From NCBI GenBank assembly GCA_947359465.1, contig OX375883.1, positions 95,244,293 to 95,308,292 on the forward strand: a stretch of DNA of 64,000 bases, written 5' to 3'. Position 1 is the stretch's first letter. Every line of letters starts with the position of its first letter. The stretch comes from Metellina segmentata. Its lineage: Eukaryota; Arthropoda; Arachnida; Araneae; Tetragnathidae. A program made the translations under genes and the position numbers. This document shows, piece after piece, positions 8,948 through 18,000 of this stretch. Under the pieces are notes generated by a model, which did not search any database, had not been told where the DNA came from, and saw nothing but the letters and a program-made list of their open reading frames with translations.

Positions 8948-9574
8948 TTAGGCTTTGGTGTATTCTGAATATCTGACGATCTCTCTCTTTTTTATAGAAT
9001 ATCCAAGTTGTTGTTTCACTGCAAATTTATTTTTTACAAAAGACATGGGTAAGTTTATTTCTTTAAGGGCTTCTACAAACTGCTCTTGCCCATTTACGTA
9101 CTGATCTGTCTTTCTTCTTCGCACTAAATGGTCTATCAGATCAACAATATTAGTTCTTTTCACTAGGTTTCCCTTATGGATGAATTCACCAGTAGTGTTC
9201 CAAGAAATAACCTCCTTATTGTTTTTTAAATAAAGAATAATATTTCTAGTTAATCCAATTAAATTCTTTGGAACGGTATTCAGCATCAGCTCTTCAACAT
9301 TTTTTGCGCTTTCTTTCTTGGTAGAAGTATCTGTTTCAAATTCATTATTAGCTGTATGCTCTTTATCAAGACTTAGAGATGGAGGATTCTGCACATTTAC
9401 ATTTATTCTCTTTTGTAATACTTGATTGTACAACTTAATTTTTGTATCATCATCCATTTTGTTTAGTAAAATGGTTTTCATTTCACGATCTAATTCACTT
9501 AACTGTTCGTCCGACGGCATATGTCTTGCTAACCTCTCCTCCGGTACAAGAATCATTTTCTTTGCATATTCCAT
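8948..9574 (-). CDS. Conserved Polinton protein of unknown function
   Basis: 208 aa, ATG start. The N-terminus (EYAKKMILVPEERLARH) resembles a short motif I recall from small proteins of Polintons and adinto-like viruses. A low-complexity polar middle (about 65-95) is followed by an alpha-helical C-terminal region (about 100-208) rich in Lys/Arg (LVRRRKTDQYV). It lies 9 bp upstream-adjacent to the next gene in the block, so it is probably expressed with the virion genes. No enzyme motif is seen. Confidence 0.65.
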   Translation of the reverse strand: MEYAKKMILVPEERLARHMPSDEQLSELDREMKTILLNKMDDDTKIKLYNQVLQKRINVNVQNPPSLSLDKEHTANNEFETDTSTKKESAKNVEELMLNTVPKNLIGLTRNIILYLKNNKEVISWNTTGEFIHKGNLVKRTNIVDLIDHLVRRRKTDQYVNGQEQFVEALKEINLPMSFVKNKFAVKQQLGYSIKKREIVRYSEYTKA

Positions 9575-9582
9575 TTTTTTTT

Positions 9583-9906
9583 TTACTTACGAAGTAAAGT
9601 AGTCAAGACACTTAGTGCGGCGGGTATTAATATATTTAAAAAACCTCCCTTTTGAACTAATATTTTTCGCTTTTTAATTAGAGACACTTTTTTATCTGCT
9701 AAATCCCTAAGGGTGTGCTTGTGACGAGAAAGCTTTTCCTTCTGATAATCTGTTAAAGGAACATTTCCTTTTAAAGTGTTCAAACAACATTCAGCTATGC
9801 AGTGGATACTGGATTTTGGAAGTTTTTTTAGAAGATCTTTTCGACAGTGTTTAGGGCAAACAGTGATAAGTCTCAACCGCTGCACGTCTTCCGTTGTTAA
9901 TGTCAT
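9583..9906 (-). CDS. Small basic protein with hydrophobic C-terminus
   Basis: 107 aa from the first real ATG (9906-9904). The longer frame begins at GTG. The sequence has paired cysteines (CPKHC near 18-22, CC near 39), a strongly basic middle (KKVSLIKKRKILVQKGG) and a C-terminal hydrophobic stretch (LNILIPAALSVLTTLL). A basic stretch plus Gly-Gly plus hydrophobic tail recalls small core or membrane-active peptides of adenovirus-like particles. Gly-Gly pairs are typical cut sites for the adenain-like protease encoded nearby. Function inferred. Confidence 0.6.
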   Translation of the reverse strand: MTLTTEDVQRLRLITVCPKHCRKDLLKKLPKSSIHCIAECCLNTLKGNVPLTDYQKEKLSRHKHTLRDLADKKVSLIKKRKILVQKGGFLNILIPAALSVLTTLLRK

Positions 9907-9944
9907 GATGAACACTGAGAAACCTATCTTGGTTACGCTTCAAT

Positions 9945-10571
9945 TTATTTAATCTGATAAACACAAGTTTCTTCTCCTGGAAGAATTTTAGTTCTCAATC
10001 GCATATTCTCTTCTGTTTCAGATTTTAGATCTACAAGTAAATAGCTGAAAGGCTTTTTTGTAGCGTCTTCAAACACTTCAAGAAAAAATTTTAAATTTCT
10101 CGGATAAAGTTGTCTACCGAGGTGAGAAATTTGACTTACATCACGTCGCGATTTAAATAAAAACATGTAATGGCAATTTAATGAAATTTCCCTGAATTCC
10201 TTTCCTTTATGAAACAAATTTTGCGTGACAGTCATCACAGATAAATTCATATGATGAGATCCTTTCGTATACAAGTTTGTTATTCTCTTATCACTACCAC
10301 ATTCAGAAATTAAATCATCATATATAAAAAGTGTATTAAATCCTAAATACTGCTTAAAGTTTTCGGGTATTCCTTCTACAAAGGAGATATTCGGCATCTC
10401 ATCGTATAACTTTTGATAGATTCCATAAAACCACACTATTTTATCAAGGGTGGGATGAATCATATCTATGTGGCTGTTAATTAATTTTTTCAAAAAATGC
10501 GATTTGCCTGATGATGTAGGCCCACAGACAAGAGCAGTGAAAGGATGCTTTAAAGCGAATGAATTCATCAT
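9945..10571 (-). CDS. A32/FtsK-type DNA-packaging ATPase
   Basis: 208 aa, P-loop ATPase that pumps the element's DNA into capsids. Walker A is GPTSSGKS at residues 17-24 (Lys23) and Walker B is LFIYDD ending D85-D86. A sensor-like TQN follows near residue 120. The order and short length fit the A32/HerA-FtsK ATPases of Polintons and large DNA viruses. It sits next to the protease and capsid genes. No frameshift. Confidence 0.9.
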   Translation of the reverse strand: MMNSFALKHPFTALVCGPTSSGKSHFLKKLINSHIDMIHPTLDKIVWFYGIYQKLYDEMPNISFVEGIPENFKQYLGFNTLFIYDDLISECGSDKRITNLYTKGSHHMNLSVMTVTQNLFHKGKEFREISLNCHYMFLFKSRRDVSQISHLGRQLYPRNLKFFLEVFEDATKKPFSYLLVDLKSETEENMRLRTKILPGEETCVYQIK

Positions 10572-10619
10572 TACAAATGACAGAAGTAAAGACTAGTGCA
10601 GTTACTTATACTTTTTTTT

Positions 10620-11096
10620 TTATTGAAATAAAGGTACATGTATATTTGAAATTTTTTTCACAAAGTTATACACTCGTATATCATTATTTGTAGACTGTAT
10701 ATCAAATAATTTAACAGTAAACTCCATAGATCGATTTCTAGATCTTTGATACAAATAGTATAAACAATATTGTCCACACACAGCAGTTTTAACACTTTGA
10801 AGAGGTATGTCGTTGTAGACTACGTGCAGAAATCTTTTGAAGTAGTCATGAATGTAACCCAAAAAATAGGAGGGTGGCTGACCGAACGAATCGAAAAATT
10901 CTACACTTTTTGAGGATTTCATATAAACAGCTAACCAATGAGTCCCTGGTTTGTGATGAGGATCGGTGTTTACAATAAACGCAGCGGGAAAACTCTTAAA
11001 GGTTTCGGGAATTTGATCACTGGGGAAAACCCCTACAAAACACTGACGTGTATATGGATCAGTTTGTAAAATGTTATTCAGTTGTACCATATTCAT
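10620..11096 (-). CDS. Adenain-like maturation cysteine protease
   Basis: 158 aa. It has the adenovirus-protease layout: His53 (GTHWLAV), Asp69 in place of the usual acidic residue (EFFDSFG), oxyanion-hole Gln100 and nucleophile Cys107 (CGQYCLYYL). The spacing Gln-x6-Cys matches adenain. It would cut capsid precursors during particle maturation. The start codon overlaps the capsid gene's stop as ATGA (11093-11096), implying coupled expression or polycistronic transcription. All catalytic residues are present. Confidence 0.9.
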   Translation of the reverse strand: MNMVQLNNILQTDPYTRQCFVGVFPSDQIPETFKSFPAAFIVNTDPHHKPGTHWLAVYMKSSKSVEFFDSFGQPPSYFLGYIHDYFKRFLHVVYNDIPLQSVKTAVCGQYCLYYLYQRSRNRSMEFTVKLFDIQSTNNDIRVYNFVKKISNIHVPLFQ

Positions 11097-12400
11097 ATCG
11101 AAAAATCACACAAGATATTTCTAGACTTTGTAATTTCGATCACGTTTTGAAATTCTGCATACACCAGCACTGAAACAGTTTTCGGCAAAGAGTTTGCAAA
11201 CTTTATTTCAATGCGAAGATTTCCTTGATGAATTAAATTTAAATGATTGCCATCTCCCAAGTCTGGAGTTAAATCAAAGGCGTATAACGTATACCCTTCG
11301 GAAAACTCATCTCTGTTAATATAGATACCTTTATTGGATGAGAGTTTTTCACTTCCTAGTAACAAACTATTGTAAGCACGAATATATTGACGGTCTGCAT
11401 AGTTAGGATCCAAGGGCTTGTAGCTGATAGGATTTCCATCGACGTAAACTCCTATGAAATTTACATCGTTATGCTTCAGGTAAAATGGGTTTGTTGGGTA
11501 AGTGCCACTAAACGAATCGTGATCGATGCACGTCACCACCAACCGTTTGGGAAGTTGACCAGAAAAAATGTTATCCTGTGAAAATGAGAATGAGCCTTTC
11601 GATACTGAATATAGCTTACACAAAACTCGATCCATTGGATATTTTGCAGATGATTTTTCTAAGGCTTTGGCATGTCCAATAAGAACACCTGGACTGACTT
11701 TCACTTTCCGGATGAAAAGTGATGCATGTTCAATAACAATGTCATAATTTGCTTTTTGAGGAGCAATGAGACAAAACTCCGGTTTGCTGCGTATTAACTT
11801 TAACTTTAAGTCTACCAAGTTGAGTAATAGGCAGTCTTGATAAAACAAGTCACAATGTAAATTTCCAATCATATCTAAAACTTTACTCTTTTCAATCATA
11901 GACGCCCGTTTCCTCAACCCTACATTTTCGCTTGATGAATCGGTTTTATCAAAGTGTCCTGCTGTATCTTTGTAGAAGCATTCTGAAGTAAGGAAGCTTT
12001 TCTTATAATCAGAGCCGTAATTGAGTAAAGTCTCAATGTACGCTCGGTAAGGGTAAGTGTTGCTGGATGATGAAATTAGACGCTCATTCAAACTCACATC
12101 GACTTGGGAAAATAATGAATGAAGAAATAAGTTACATGGAGCAACTTTTTCATTTTCAGGTAAAACTGCATTATCCTTTAAAACTTTAACTTTTACATAT
12201 AGTTGAGTCGCTGATAAATCAATATATTCCTCACCGCTGCCAGATATGTTAAACTCGATAGGTCCACCATCACGAATATTTGCTATAGGATAAAATTCAG
12301 ACCATTGCCCTTTTTCAATAGCTGTTTGGGTCGGAGGCATAAAAAATAAGTCCAGTTCAGATTTCACAGATGGTAGGGAATCATTTCGTATTAAGGCCAT
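11093..12400 (-). CDS. Major capsid protein (double jelly-roll)
   Basis: 435 aa. The N-terminus (LDLFFMPPTQTAIEKGQW, then DGGPIEFNISGSGEEYIDLS) is the hallmark of the arthropod Polinton protein often listed as F54H12.2-like, regarded as the double jelly-roll major capsid protein. Beta-rich, Gly/Pro/aromatic-spaced sequence runs throughout. It would form the hexameric capsomers of an icosahedral particle. The frame is intact. It lies between the protease and pVI-like genes, as in other Polintons. Confidence 0.85.
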   Translation of the reverse strand: MALIRNDSLPSVKSELDLFFMPPTQTAIEKGQWSEFYPIANIRDGGPIEFNISGSGEEYIDLSATQLYVKVKVLKDNAVLPENEKVAPCNLFLHSLFSQVDVSLNERLISSSSNTYPYRAYIETLLNYGSDYKKSFLTSECFYKDTAGHFDKTDSSSENVGLRKRASMIEKSKVLDMIGNLHCDLFYQDCLLLNLVDLKLKLIRSKPEFCLIAPQKANYDIVIEHASLFIRKVKVSPGVLIGHAKALEKSSAKYPMDRVLCKLYSVSKGSFSFSQDNIFSGQLPKRLVVTCIDHDSFSGTYPTNPFYLKHNDVNFIGVYVDGNPISYKPLDPNYADRQYIRAYNSLLLGSEKLSSNKGIYINRDEFSEGYTLYAFDLTPDLGDGNHLNLIHQGNLRIEIKFANSLPKTVSVLVYAEFQNVIEITKSRNILCDFSI

Positions 12401-12408
12401 GTTAAAAA

Positions 12409-12819
12409 TTAGGAGAATATGTCAGGTGCACACAGCTTGCGATACTTCTTTCGAATGATGCGTTTCTTCTTTGCGCGTTTCCTTTTATTTCCTCCAACCA
12501 TTGATTTCACTCGATTGGATACTTTATCGGTTAAAGTTTTAGTGGCTTCTTTAGCTCGATCTTTAATAGCTGACTTTACATCTTTGCCTTGCAAGTAATC
12601 ATTTGCAATATCCACGCCAGATCGAAGTGCTTGTTTTCCTAATGCTTTCGCACCCGATTTAAATAAAGGAAAAACCATCCTAAACATGCTTTTAAAAATA
12701 CCCCCTAAACCACTTCCTTTCTGCAGAGAGATACCTTTGTAATATGACAAGCCATTACCTGCTTGCTGTGTATAATAGTCTTCAAAGGTTTTAGTGCAAC
12801 AACGATAAGGTTGATACAT
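12409..12819 (-). CDS. pVI-like basic, membrane-active/core protein
   Basis: 136 aa. The central region (GSGLGGIFKSMFRMVFPLFK, then GAKALGKQALRSGVDI) is an amphipathic, Gly-rich segment shared by Polinton and adenovirus-like elements. The C-terminus is a basic patch (GGNKRKRAKKKRIIRKKYRK) usable as nuclear signal or DNA binder. The GSGLGG and VGGN sites would suit the adenain-like protease. It lies 8 bp from the capsid gene. By analogy with adenovirus pVI it may link capsid to core and disrupt membranes; this is inference. Confidence 0.7.
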   Translation of the reverse strand: MYQPYRCCTKTFEDYYTQQAGNGLSYYKGISLQKGSGLGGIFKSMFRMVFPLFKSGAKALGKQALRSGVDIANDYLQGKDVKSAIKDRAKEATKTLTDKVSNRVKSMVGGNKRKRAKKKRIIRKKYRKLCAPDIFS

Positions 12820-12836
12820 TTTTGTAAGAAAAAAGA

Positions 12837-13586
12837 TTACAAATGTCTCAAGCGAAAATGAAGTTTCACTATCAACTTCCCACGTTCAAATGAGACATAA
12901 CGACCAGTGTGCGTCCTTATAACGATTTCAATCGAGTCAAAATGTTTTCTGGAAACTGGTAAATAATGAGGTCTCTCAAATTGTTCCTGAATCATATCAC
13001 CATCTCTTCCCCTCACTGTCAGAGTTCGTAAAAGAGGAGCTACAATCCCACCAACAAGTTCAGGTTGAATGATGTCGGTGTAAACGTATAGTAAATGGAG
13101 ATCATTATTTGGGTCTGAAACAAATGGACTTTCAGTAATTACTGTATCTGGACCGCCATTTCCTGGAATAAAATTTTCTCCAATCACCACATTGGGTTCG
13201 AAGCCTAAGTTTTCAGCTAATCCTTTAGATAATCGCAGAGTTGCACCGTTAGTGAGCTGCACTATCGCCTTTTTAGTGTGTTTGTTATATTTCATTTGAA
13301 TTTTTATATGCTTCGGAAAAGTATTTAAAATGTCAATCGGAGAATCATAAAAACCACATGCTATTTTCCCATTAGTTTAAACTCCGTTTCCTAAATCATA
13401 TTCGAAAGAATTTTCACCGTCAATGATGTTATTCCACATTCTGGGATAAATCTTTTCAACTAATCCAACTTCCCATTCACCTGAAAGTTCTAGTCGTTTG
13501 GAGAGTTTCGTGTAGAAATGAGACATTGTATTGCTAGGATAAAACTCGATAGAGCTGTCGCTGGGAAGCGTAACATAGAAACTCAT
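12837..13586 (-). pseudogene. Minor capsid/penton protein gene, broken by one in-frame stop
   Basis: The frame starts at the ATG 13586-13584 (MSFYVTLPSDSS, the usual start of Polinton minor capsid proteins, single jelly-roll). It includes WEVGLVEKIYP and stops at TAA 13379-13377. The same frame is then open for 27 codons and continues without shift to 12837 through LLYVYTDIIQPELVGG, the typical C-terminal half. There are no other lesions. An ATG at 13295 could restart a C-terminal piece. The product would occupy capsid vertices. Either this copy is recently inactivated, or the stop is read through, or it is a sequencing error. The upstream TTG-initiated extension to 13628 is unlikely to be used. 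Confidence 0.85.
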
Positions 13587-13624
13587 TGTGGTTATGGGGC
13601 AAACACTTTTTATGTGCAAAAAAC

Positions 13625-14692
13625 TCAATTGATCGAAAATAGATCTTTGGAATGAATCCAGGCGTTAAATTTTTTGGGATAACCTCTAAACTTGACAAAG
13701 TATTCCAAACGTTTCTTAACTACTCTCTTCTTTAAAATTTTCTCAACATGAAAATATTGTGATTTTTTAACTTTCTGCAGTTCTTCTGAGTAAAATGTAC
13801 CTATGATTATTTCTCCCATTAAATCTTTTATTTTATATACTGGTAGCTTTCTAGGTATACAGTGAGAAATTATAAATATTTCCTCTGACCAATTGTTTTC
13901 ATACCCTTTCTCAAATGTTAATTTAGTCTTTGCAACCCTAACAAAGTCTCCAATCTGAAATTTGGATGAAATCCCCTTAACATTAGTTTTATTTACATCA
14001 CTATACAAGATATTCCACACTTGTTTTTGATTTTCAACAGTTACATTAATAGGCTCTCTTTTTATGCTGCGATGTAGTGTATGATTATAACTGTGTACGA
14101 GTTTGTCCAAGACATCTATAAATCTGTAAGTATTTTTGTGGGTAAAATATTTCCACATTTTAGTTTTCAACGTACGGTTAAATCGTTCAACAACACTAGC
14201 TTTGGTTTCATTATGTGTCGTGAAAAACTTTACTTGGACAGATTTTAAATAAGATTGAAATGATTTGTTTGTAAATTCAGTTCCTTGATCTGTTTGTAAT
14301 TTTTTCGGTTTTCTTTCCTTGAAAATTGACTTAAACGCATTTAGGATTGAATTTCCATTTTTCCTTTTCAAAGGTATGACCCATGCATATTTAGAAAAAA
14401 TATCTATACAGGTTAATAGATAACGATAGTCATCATTGTATTTTACAACACTTAGCATGTCTACTAAATCAGCTTGCCATTGCATATCTATTCCTCCTAC
14501 AATAACTCTGTTTCGCAAAAAGTTGCGATGAATGGTTTTGTGCAGAGTATAAGCATTTTGACCCTCCAGCCATTCTTGAACAGCCTTTTTTGAAACTTTC
14601 CCTTTCGTTGCTTGATGTAAGGTATTTATTCCACCAAAGCTACCTGGTAAGCTAGGATCTTTATAATACTGAGATAACTCATCTTTATCCAT
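13625..14692 (-). CDS. Polinton integrase (RVE) with C-terminal chromodomain
   Basis: 355 aa, ATG start. Retroviral-type integrase that inserts the linear element and makes the 6-bp duplication. Catalytic residues: D75 (WQADLVDM), D135 (TDQGTEF), E169 (ASVVERFNRTLK). The gap between the last two is 33 residues. A beta-barrel DNA-binding region follows (GDFVRVAKTKLTFEKGYENN, about 245-300). A chromodomain closes the protein (HVEKILKKRVVKKRLEYFVK, then GYPKKFNAWI, about 315-352) and may steer insertion to marked chromatin. The frame is intact. The penton start lies 39 bp downstream of its stop. Confidence 0.93.
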   Translation of the reverse strand: MDKDELSQYYKDPSLPGSFGGINTLHQATKGKVSKKAVQEWLEGQNAYTLHKTIHRNFLRNRVIVGGIDMQWQADLVDMLSVVKYNDDYRYLLTCIDIFSKYAWVIPLKRKNGNSILNAFKSIFKERKPKKLQTDQGTEFTNKSFQSYLKSVQVKFFTTHNETKASVVERFNRTLKTKMWKYFTHKNTYRFIDVLDKLVHSYNHTLHRSIKREPINVTVENQKQVWNILYSDVNKTNVKGISSKFQIGDFVRVAKTKLTFEKGYENNWSEEIFIISHCIPRKLPVYKIKDLMGEIIIGTFYSEELQKVKKSQYFHVEKILKKRVVKKRLEYFVKFRGYPKKFNAWIHSKDLFSIN

Positions 14693-15098
14693 TCCATCCA
14701 GTTACTGAAACACAACTTCTGATACTTTACTAATATTTCTACTTGAAATAGTAAAAACTTAAACTATACTTCATCATTTTCCTCTACTATCTAACAAAAA
14801 AAAATATTCTTATGCTCCAATGATAGATTAAATATACTTTCAAAATAGTGGTATAAGAATCAGATTTCTAATGTAATAACTTTTCTTAACAAATTATAGA
14901 TTGTAACATAACATTGTATATATCATAACATGAGGAGAAAAAAAACCACTTATTTATACGTGTAAATAAAGAAAAAAACATTTTTTTTTTTTAAACAAAT
15001 TTTTTTTTATTGAATTTAAGCATTTATAGCACACATAAATATAATGACAAACAAATGTATTCAATCACTATTCTTTCCGTCAAACAGCTTTTTCTTTT
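14693..15098. other. AT-rich spacer between integrase and polymerase genes
   Basis: Very AT-rich with several poly-T runs (14981-15008). It probably holds the integrase promoter and the polymerase 3' end. No coding signal. Confidence 0.4.
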
Positions 15099-18000
15099 TT
15101 ATACAACAATCGAACAATGACCCCAAGGCAAGGTATGAATACCATCTTCAAGGATATATCTTTTGGAATCGGAAGAGGAGAGGGCAAGCTTGTTTTGCGT
15201 TACCGTATATAAAGTGTGATACTTTGAAACAATTAGATTCATTGAAGCATATGTGAATTTATTGCTTAAAAGGCAGTTCAAATAATTTTCAAAGTGAATG
15301 TCTTTTTCTACAGTTTTCTTTTTAATTCCTTTCAGTCTTTTACAATCATTCTTTTTCCCCTCGACCTTATACGCGTACATTTTTGATCGTAAGCCTATGA
15401 AATCTGTCATGATTTTCCCATTATTTTCGTCCTTCATTTTCCCAACCACTTTTTTGTTTACATTTTTAATTCCATACAAATTATTTTCTGGAAATTCTGA
15501 GGTATCGTATAGATCTAAATGCTTCTTCATATCTTCGAAGAAATCATCCGTATATATATAATAAATTAATGAATCTGTATCAGTATATAACAGTTTAACA
15601 TTTTCCCCATATTCTTTACTCATAACATTATAATGAAAATCTGTCATTAATGTTTTCGAGATGTCGAGAATGGACATGCCTATGCAAATGGGTTTGTTAA
15701 AAAACATTTTAGTTTTTTGCATGTGAATAGCAACTAAATTTTCAGAAAAAATAGTCCTATGACCAAAATTCGGTTTTGAAATTAATTTTTCTGCAGATTT
15801 AACATTTGAACATAAACGTATGTCTACTCTTCGACGAATATTTTCAATAGTTTTTCCAAAAATTGCATTGTTCATAAGCTTAAAGAAATCTTTTTCAAAT
15901 GCATTACGTGCTTTAGCTCTCATATTTGTATTTAAAACAATGTAGCTTTTTAGCCATTCCGTTTCCTTAAATTTTATAGCTCGGTGTATTTGTTTTAAAA
16001 CTAGTCCCAAATCTAAATAGTGTAGTAAGGCTTTATAATGCAAAACGTACCTTTCCTTCTTATCCAAAGTTAAGAGAAGTCTCTTGTCCTTATATCCTGG
16101 TGGTACACTGTTTATTGCAGCCAAAGGAAAATCGCTATGTAGATTATGGAGTTCTTGAGGATATTCTAAGTCCACATCTAAAATATATCCAAACTGAGAA
16201 TCATTGCGAACTGTATTTATATCGCTGACATCGCACCACTGAAAGTCTTTTAAGGGTAGTTTTTGGGACATGGCCCATCCATAGAGGTTATTGGCATCCA
16301 GATACATAAGGAAGCTGGATGGCTTCGTTTCATCGTACTTCTCCATGTATTTGTTGTTGGCTGTGGCATGACGGTGAGAACACTGGGAAACTCCACCTCG
16401 AATCCCCTGCTCAACAAACATATGCATGTCGTAGTCAGTCAAGAGTTCTATATTCACAGCAGTACTCTTTAGCATAGCATCCCAAGATAAACTCGGCGCA
16501 GTAAAGTACCACGCCGGATCTAACTTATATGATTTCATGCAAAGAGCTCTGAAGTTTTCGAAAACATCGCTGAGCAAGAGAACGTCGGTTTGCACGTATA
16601 GATCTGAATATTCTCCTAGGGTGTTAACATTGAAAGATTTCCAGACTTGCTGTGCGTGGGAATAATCTTCCTCGGAGATATTCTCTTCATTCAGCGAGCT
16701 GAAAAAGGCATCCTTCTCTGGTAGCTGAGGCTCGTCAAATTTTGTGATGGTATCCATATAATCATATGGATAAATTCCTTTCCTTACTAAAAGTTCCCAG
16801 TTAGATGAGAAATGCATTCTAATATGAAAGAAATCTTCTTTTTGAAGATTTTTGGCAAGACTCTCCAGACTACTTGCCATAAACTTCATTGTGTCTAGGA
16901 ATCTCAAATTGATATATTTTCCAACTTTTTTGGATATTGAAATATATTTTTCTTCAGTACTTGGAATAATTGATATATCATGCTTTGAATTGTGCGATAA
17001 TTCTCTAATAAACAAGTGAGAGTCATAACCCGAAAGATTATGGAAAAACACAGGAATAAAATTTGGCAACTTATAGTTCAGGTTGCACGATGAATGGGCA
17101 GCTCCTCTGTACTGACCGCTTATGTGATCGTGGTCTTTAACTTTTAGATCTCCACCGACGATAAAAGGTTTTTCACACATGAAACACGTTTCAGCCTCTT
17201 CATGATGTTGCTGTTGCTCCACGTTTAGCTCTTTCATTGGAAGAGGATTTTTATAATTTTCCTCGATGATTAGAGCTTCTTTTTCTAGACAGTCTATAAA
17301 TTTTTGAGATGCATCTTCACCTCTATACACAACAGGAGGCTTACAATAGCCAGTACTACTCACAATATAGTAACAAAAGCTAATAGCTCGGTGTTTCTGG
17401 GTAGCGTTGGTATACGAGGTATTGTTGAAAGGTTCACAGGAATGAACTTTTTCCGTTAAAGCCTCAAAATCTGCATAGACTACATATGGAATAAAAGCAG
17501 AATGTTTTGTATTTTTGAAAAAAACCCACTTATTTTCATCCGTAGGCATTTCAATTTTACAAGGATCGTGAGATTTGCACAGTTCATCATGATCCTGTAA
17601 TTTTTCAGTAGAAGCAAAGAAACACAAACATCTCCTACAAATATATTGTTTTCTTTTCCCTTTCGTCAATTGAGTAGAAACTAGTCTCGATAAACTTTGT
17701 ATAGCACAATAGTGAAATTTATCTTCATTTTTTATAAGTAGTAAATCTACATGTTTGCTTTTAAGTGTATTGGTAATAACTAAAGGGAAAATTACGAAAT
17801 CCTTTTTAAAAGAGTAAATATTTATAGAAATATCATTATTCTTTTCAAATCGTTTGCATTCTTCAGGTTTTGTAGGGAAATTTATACCTGTAAAATTTAA
17901 AGAATCCTTATAAGATTCATAATTAGAAATTCGGGATGGGTTTTCTTTTGCTGGAAACATTGCTGCTAAAATAGCCCAACGAAAACATTCATTGTCAAAA

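Noticed and set aside
9907..9915. GTG start for the small basic Polinton protein
   Set aside because: An ATG three codons later is the usual eukaryotic choice.
13587..13628. Upstream extension of the penton gene
   Set aside because: The first codon is TTG and would overlap the integrase stop; the family start MSFYVTL lies at 13586.
16240..16470. Plus-strand frames inside the polymerase and other Polinton genes
   Set aside because: Antisense shadows of strongly supported minus-strand genes.
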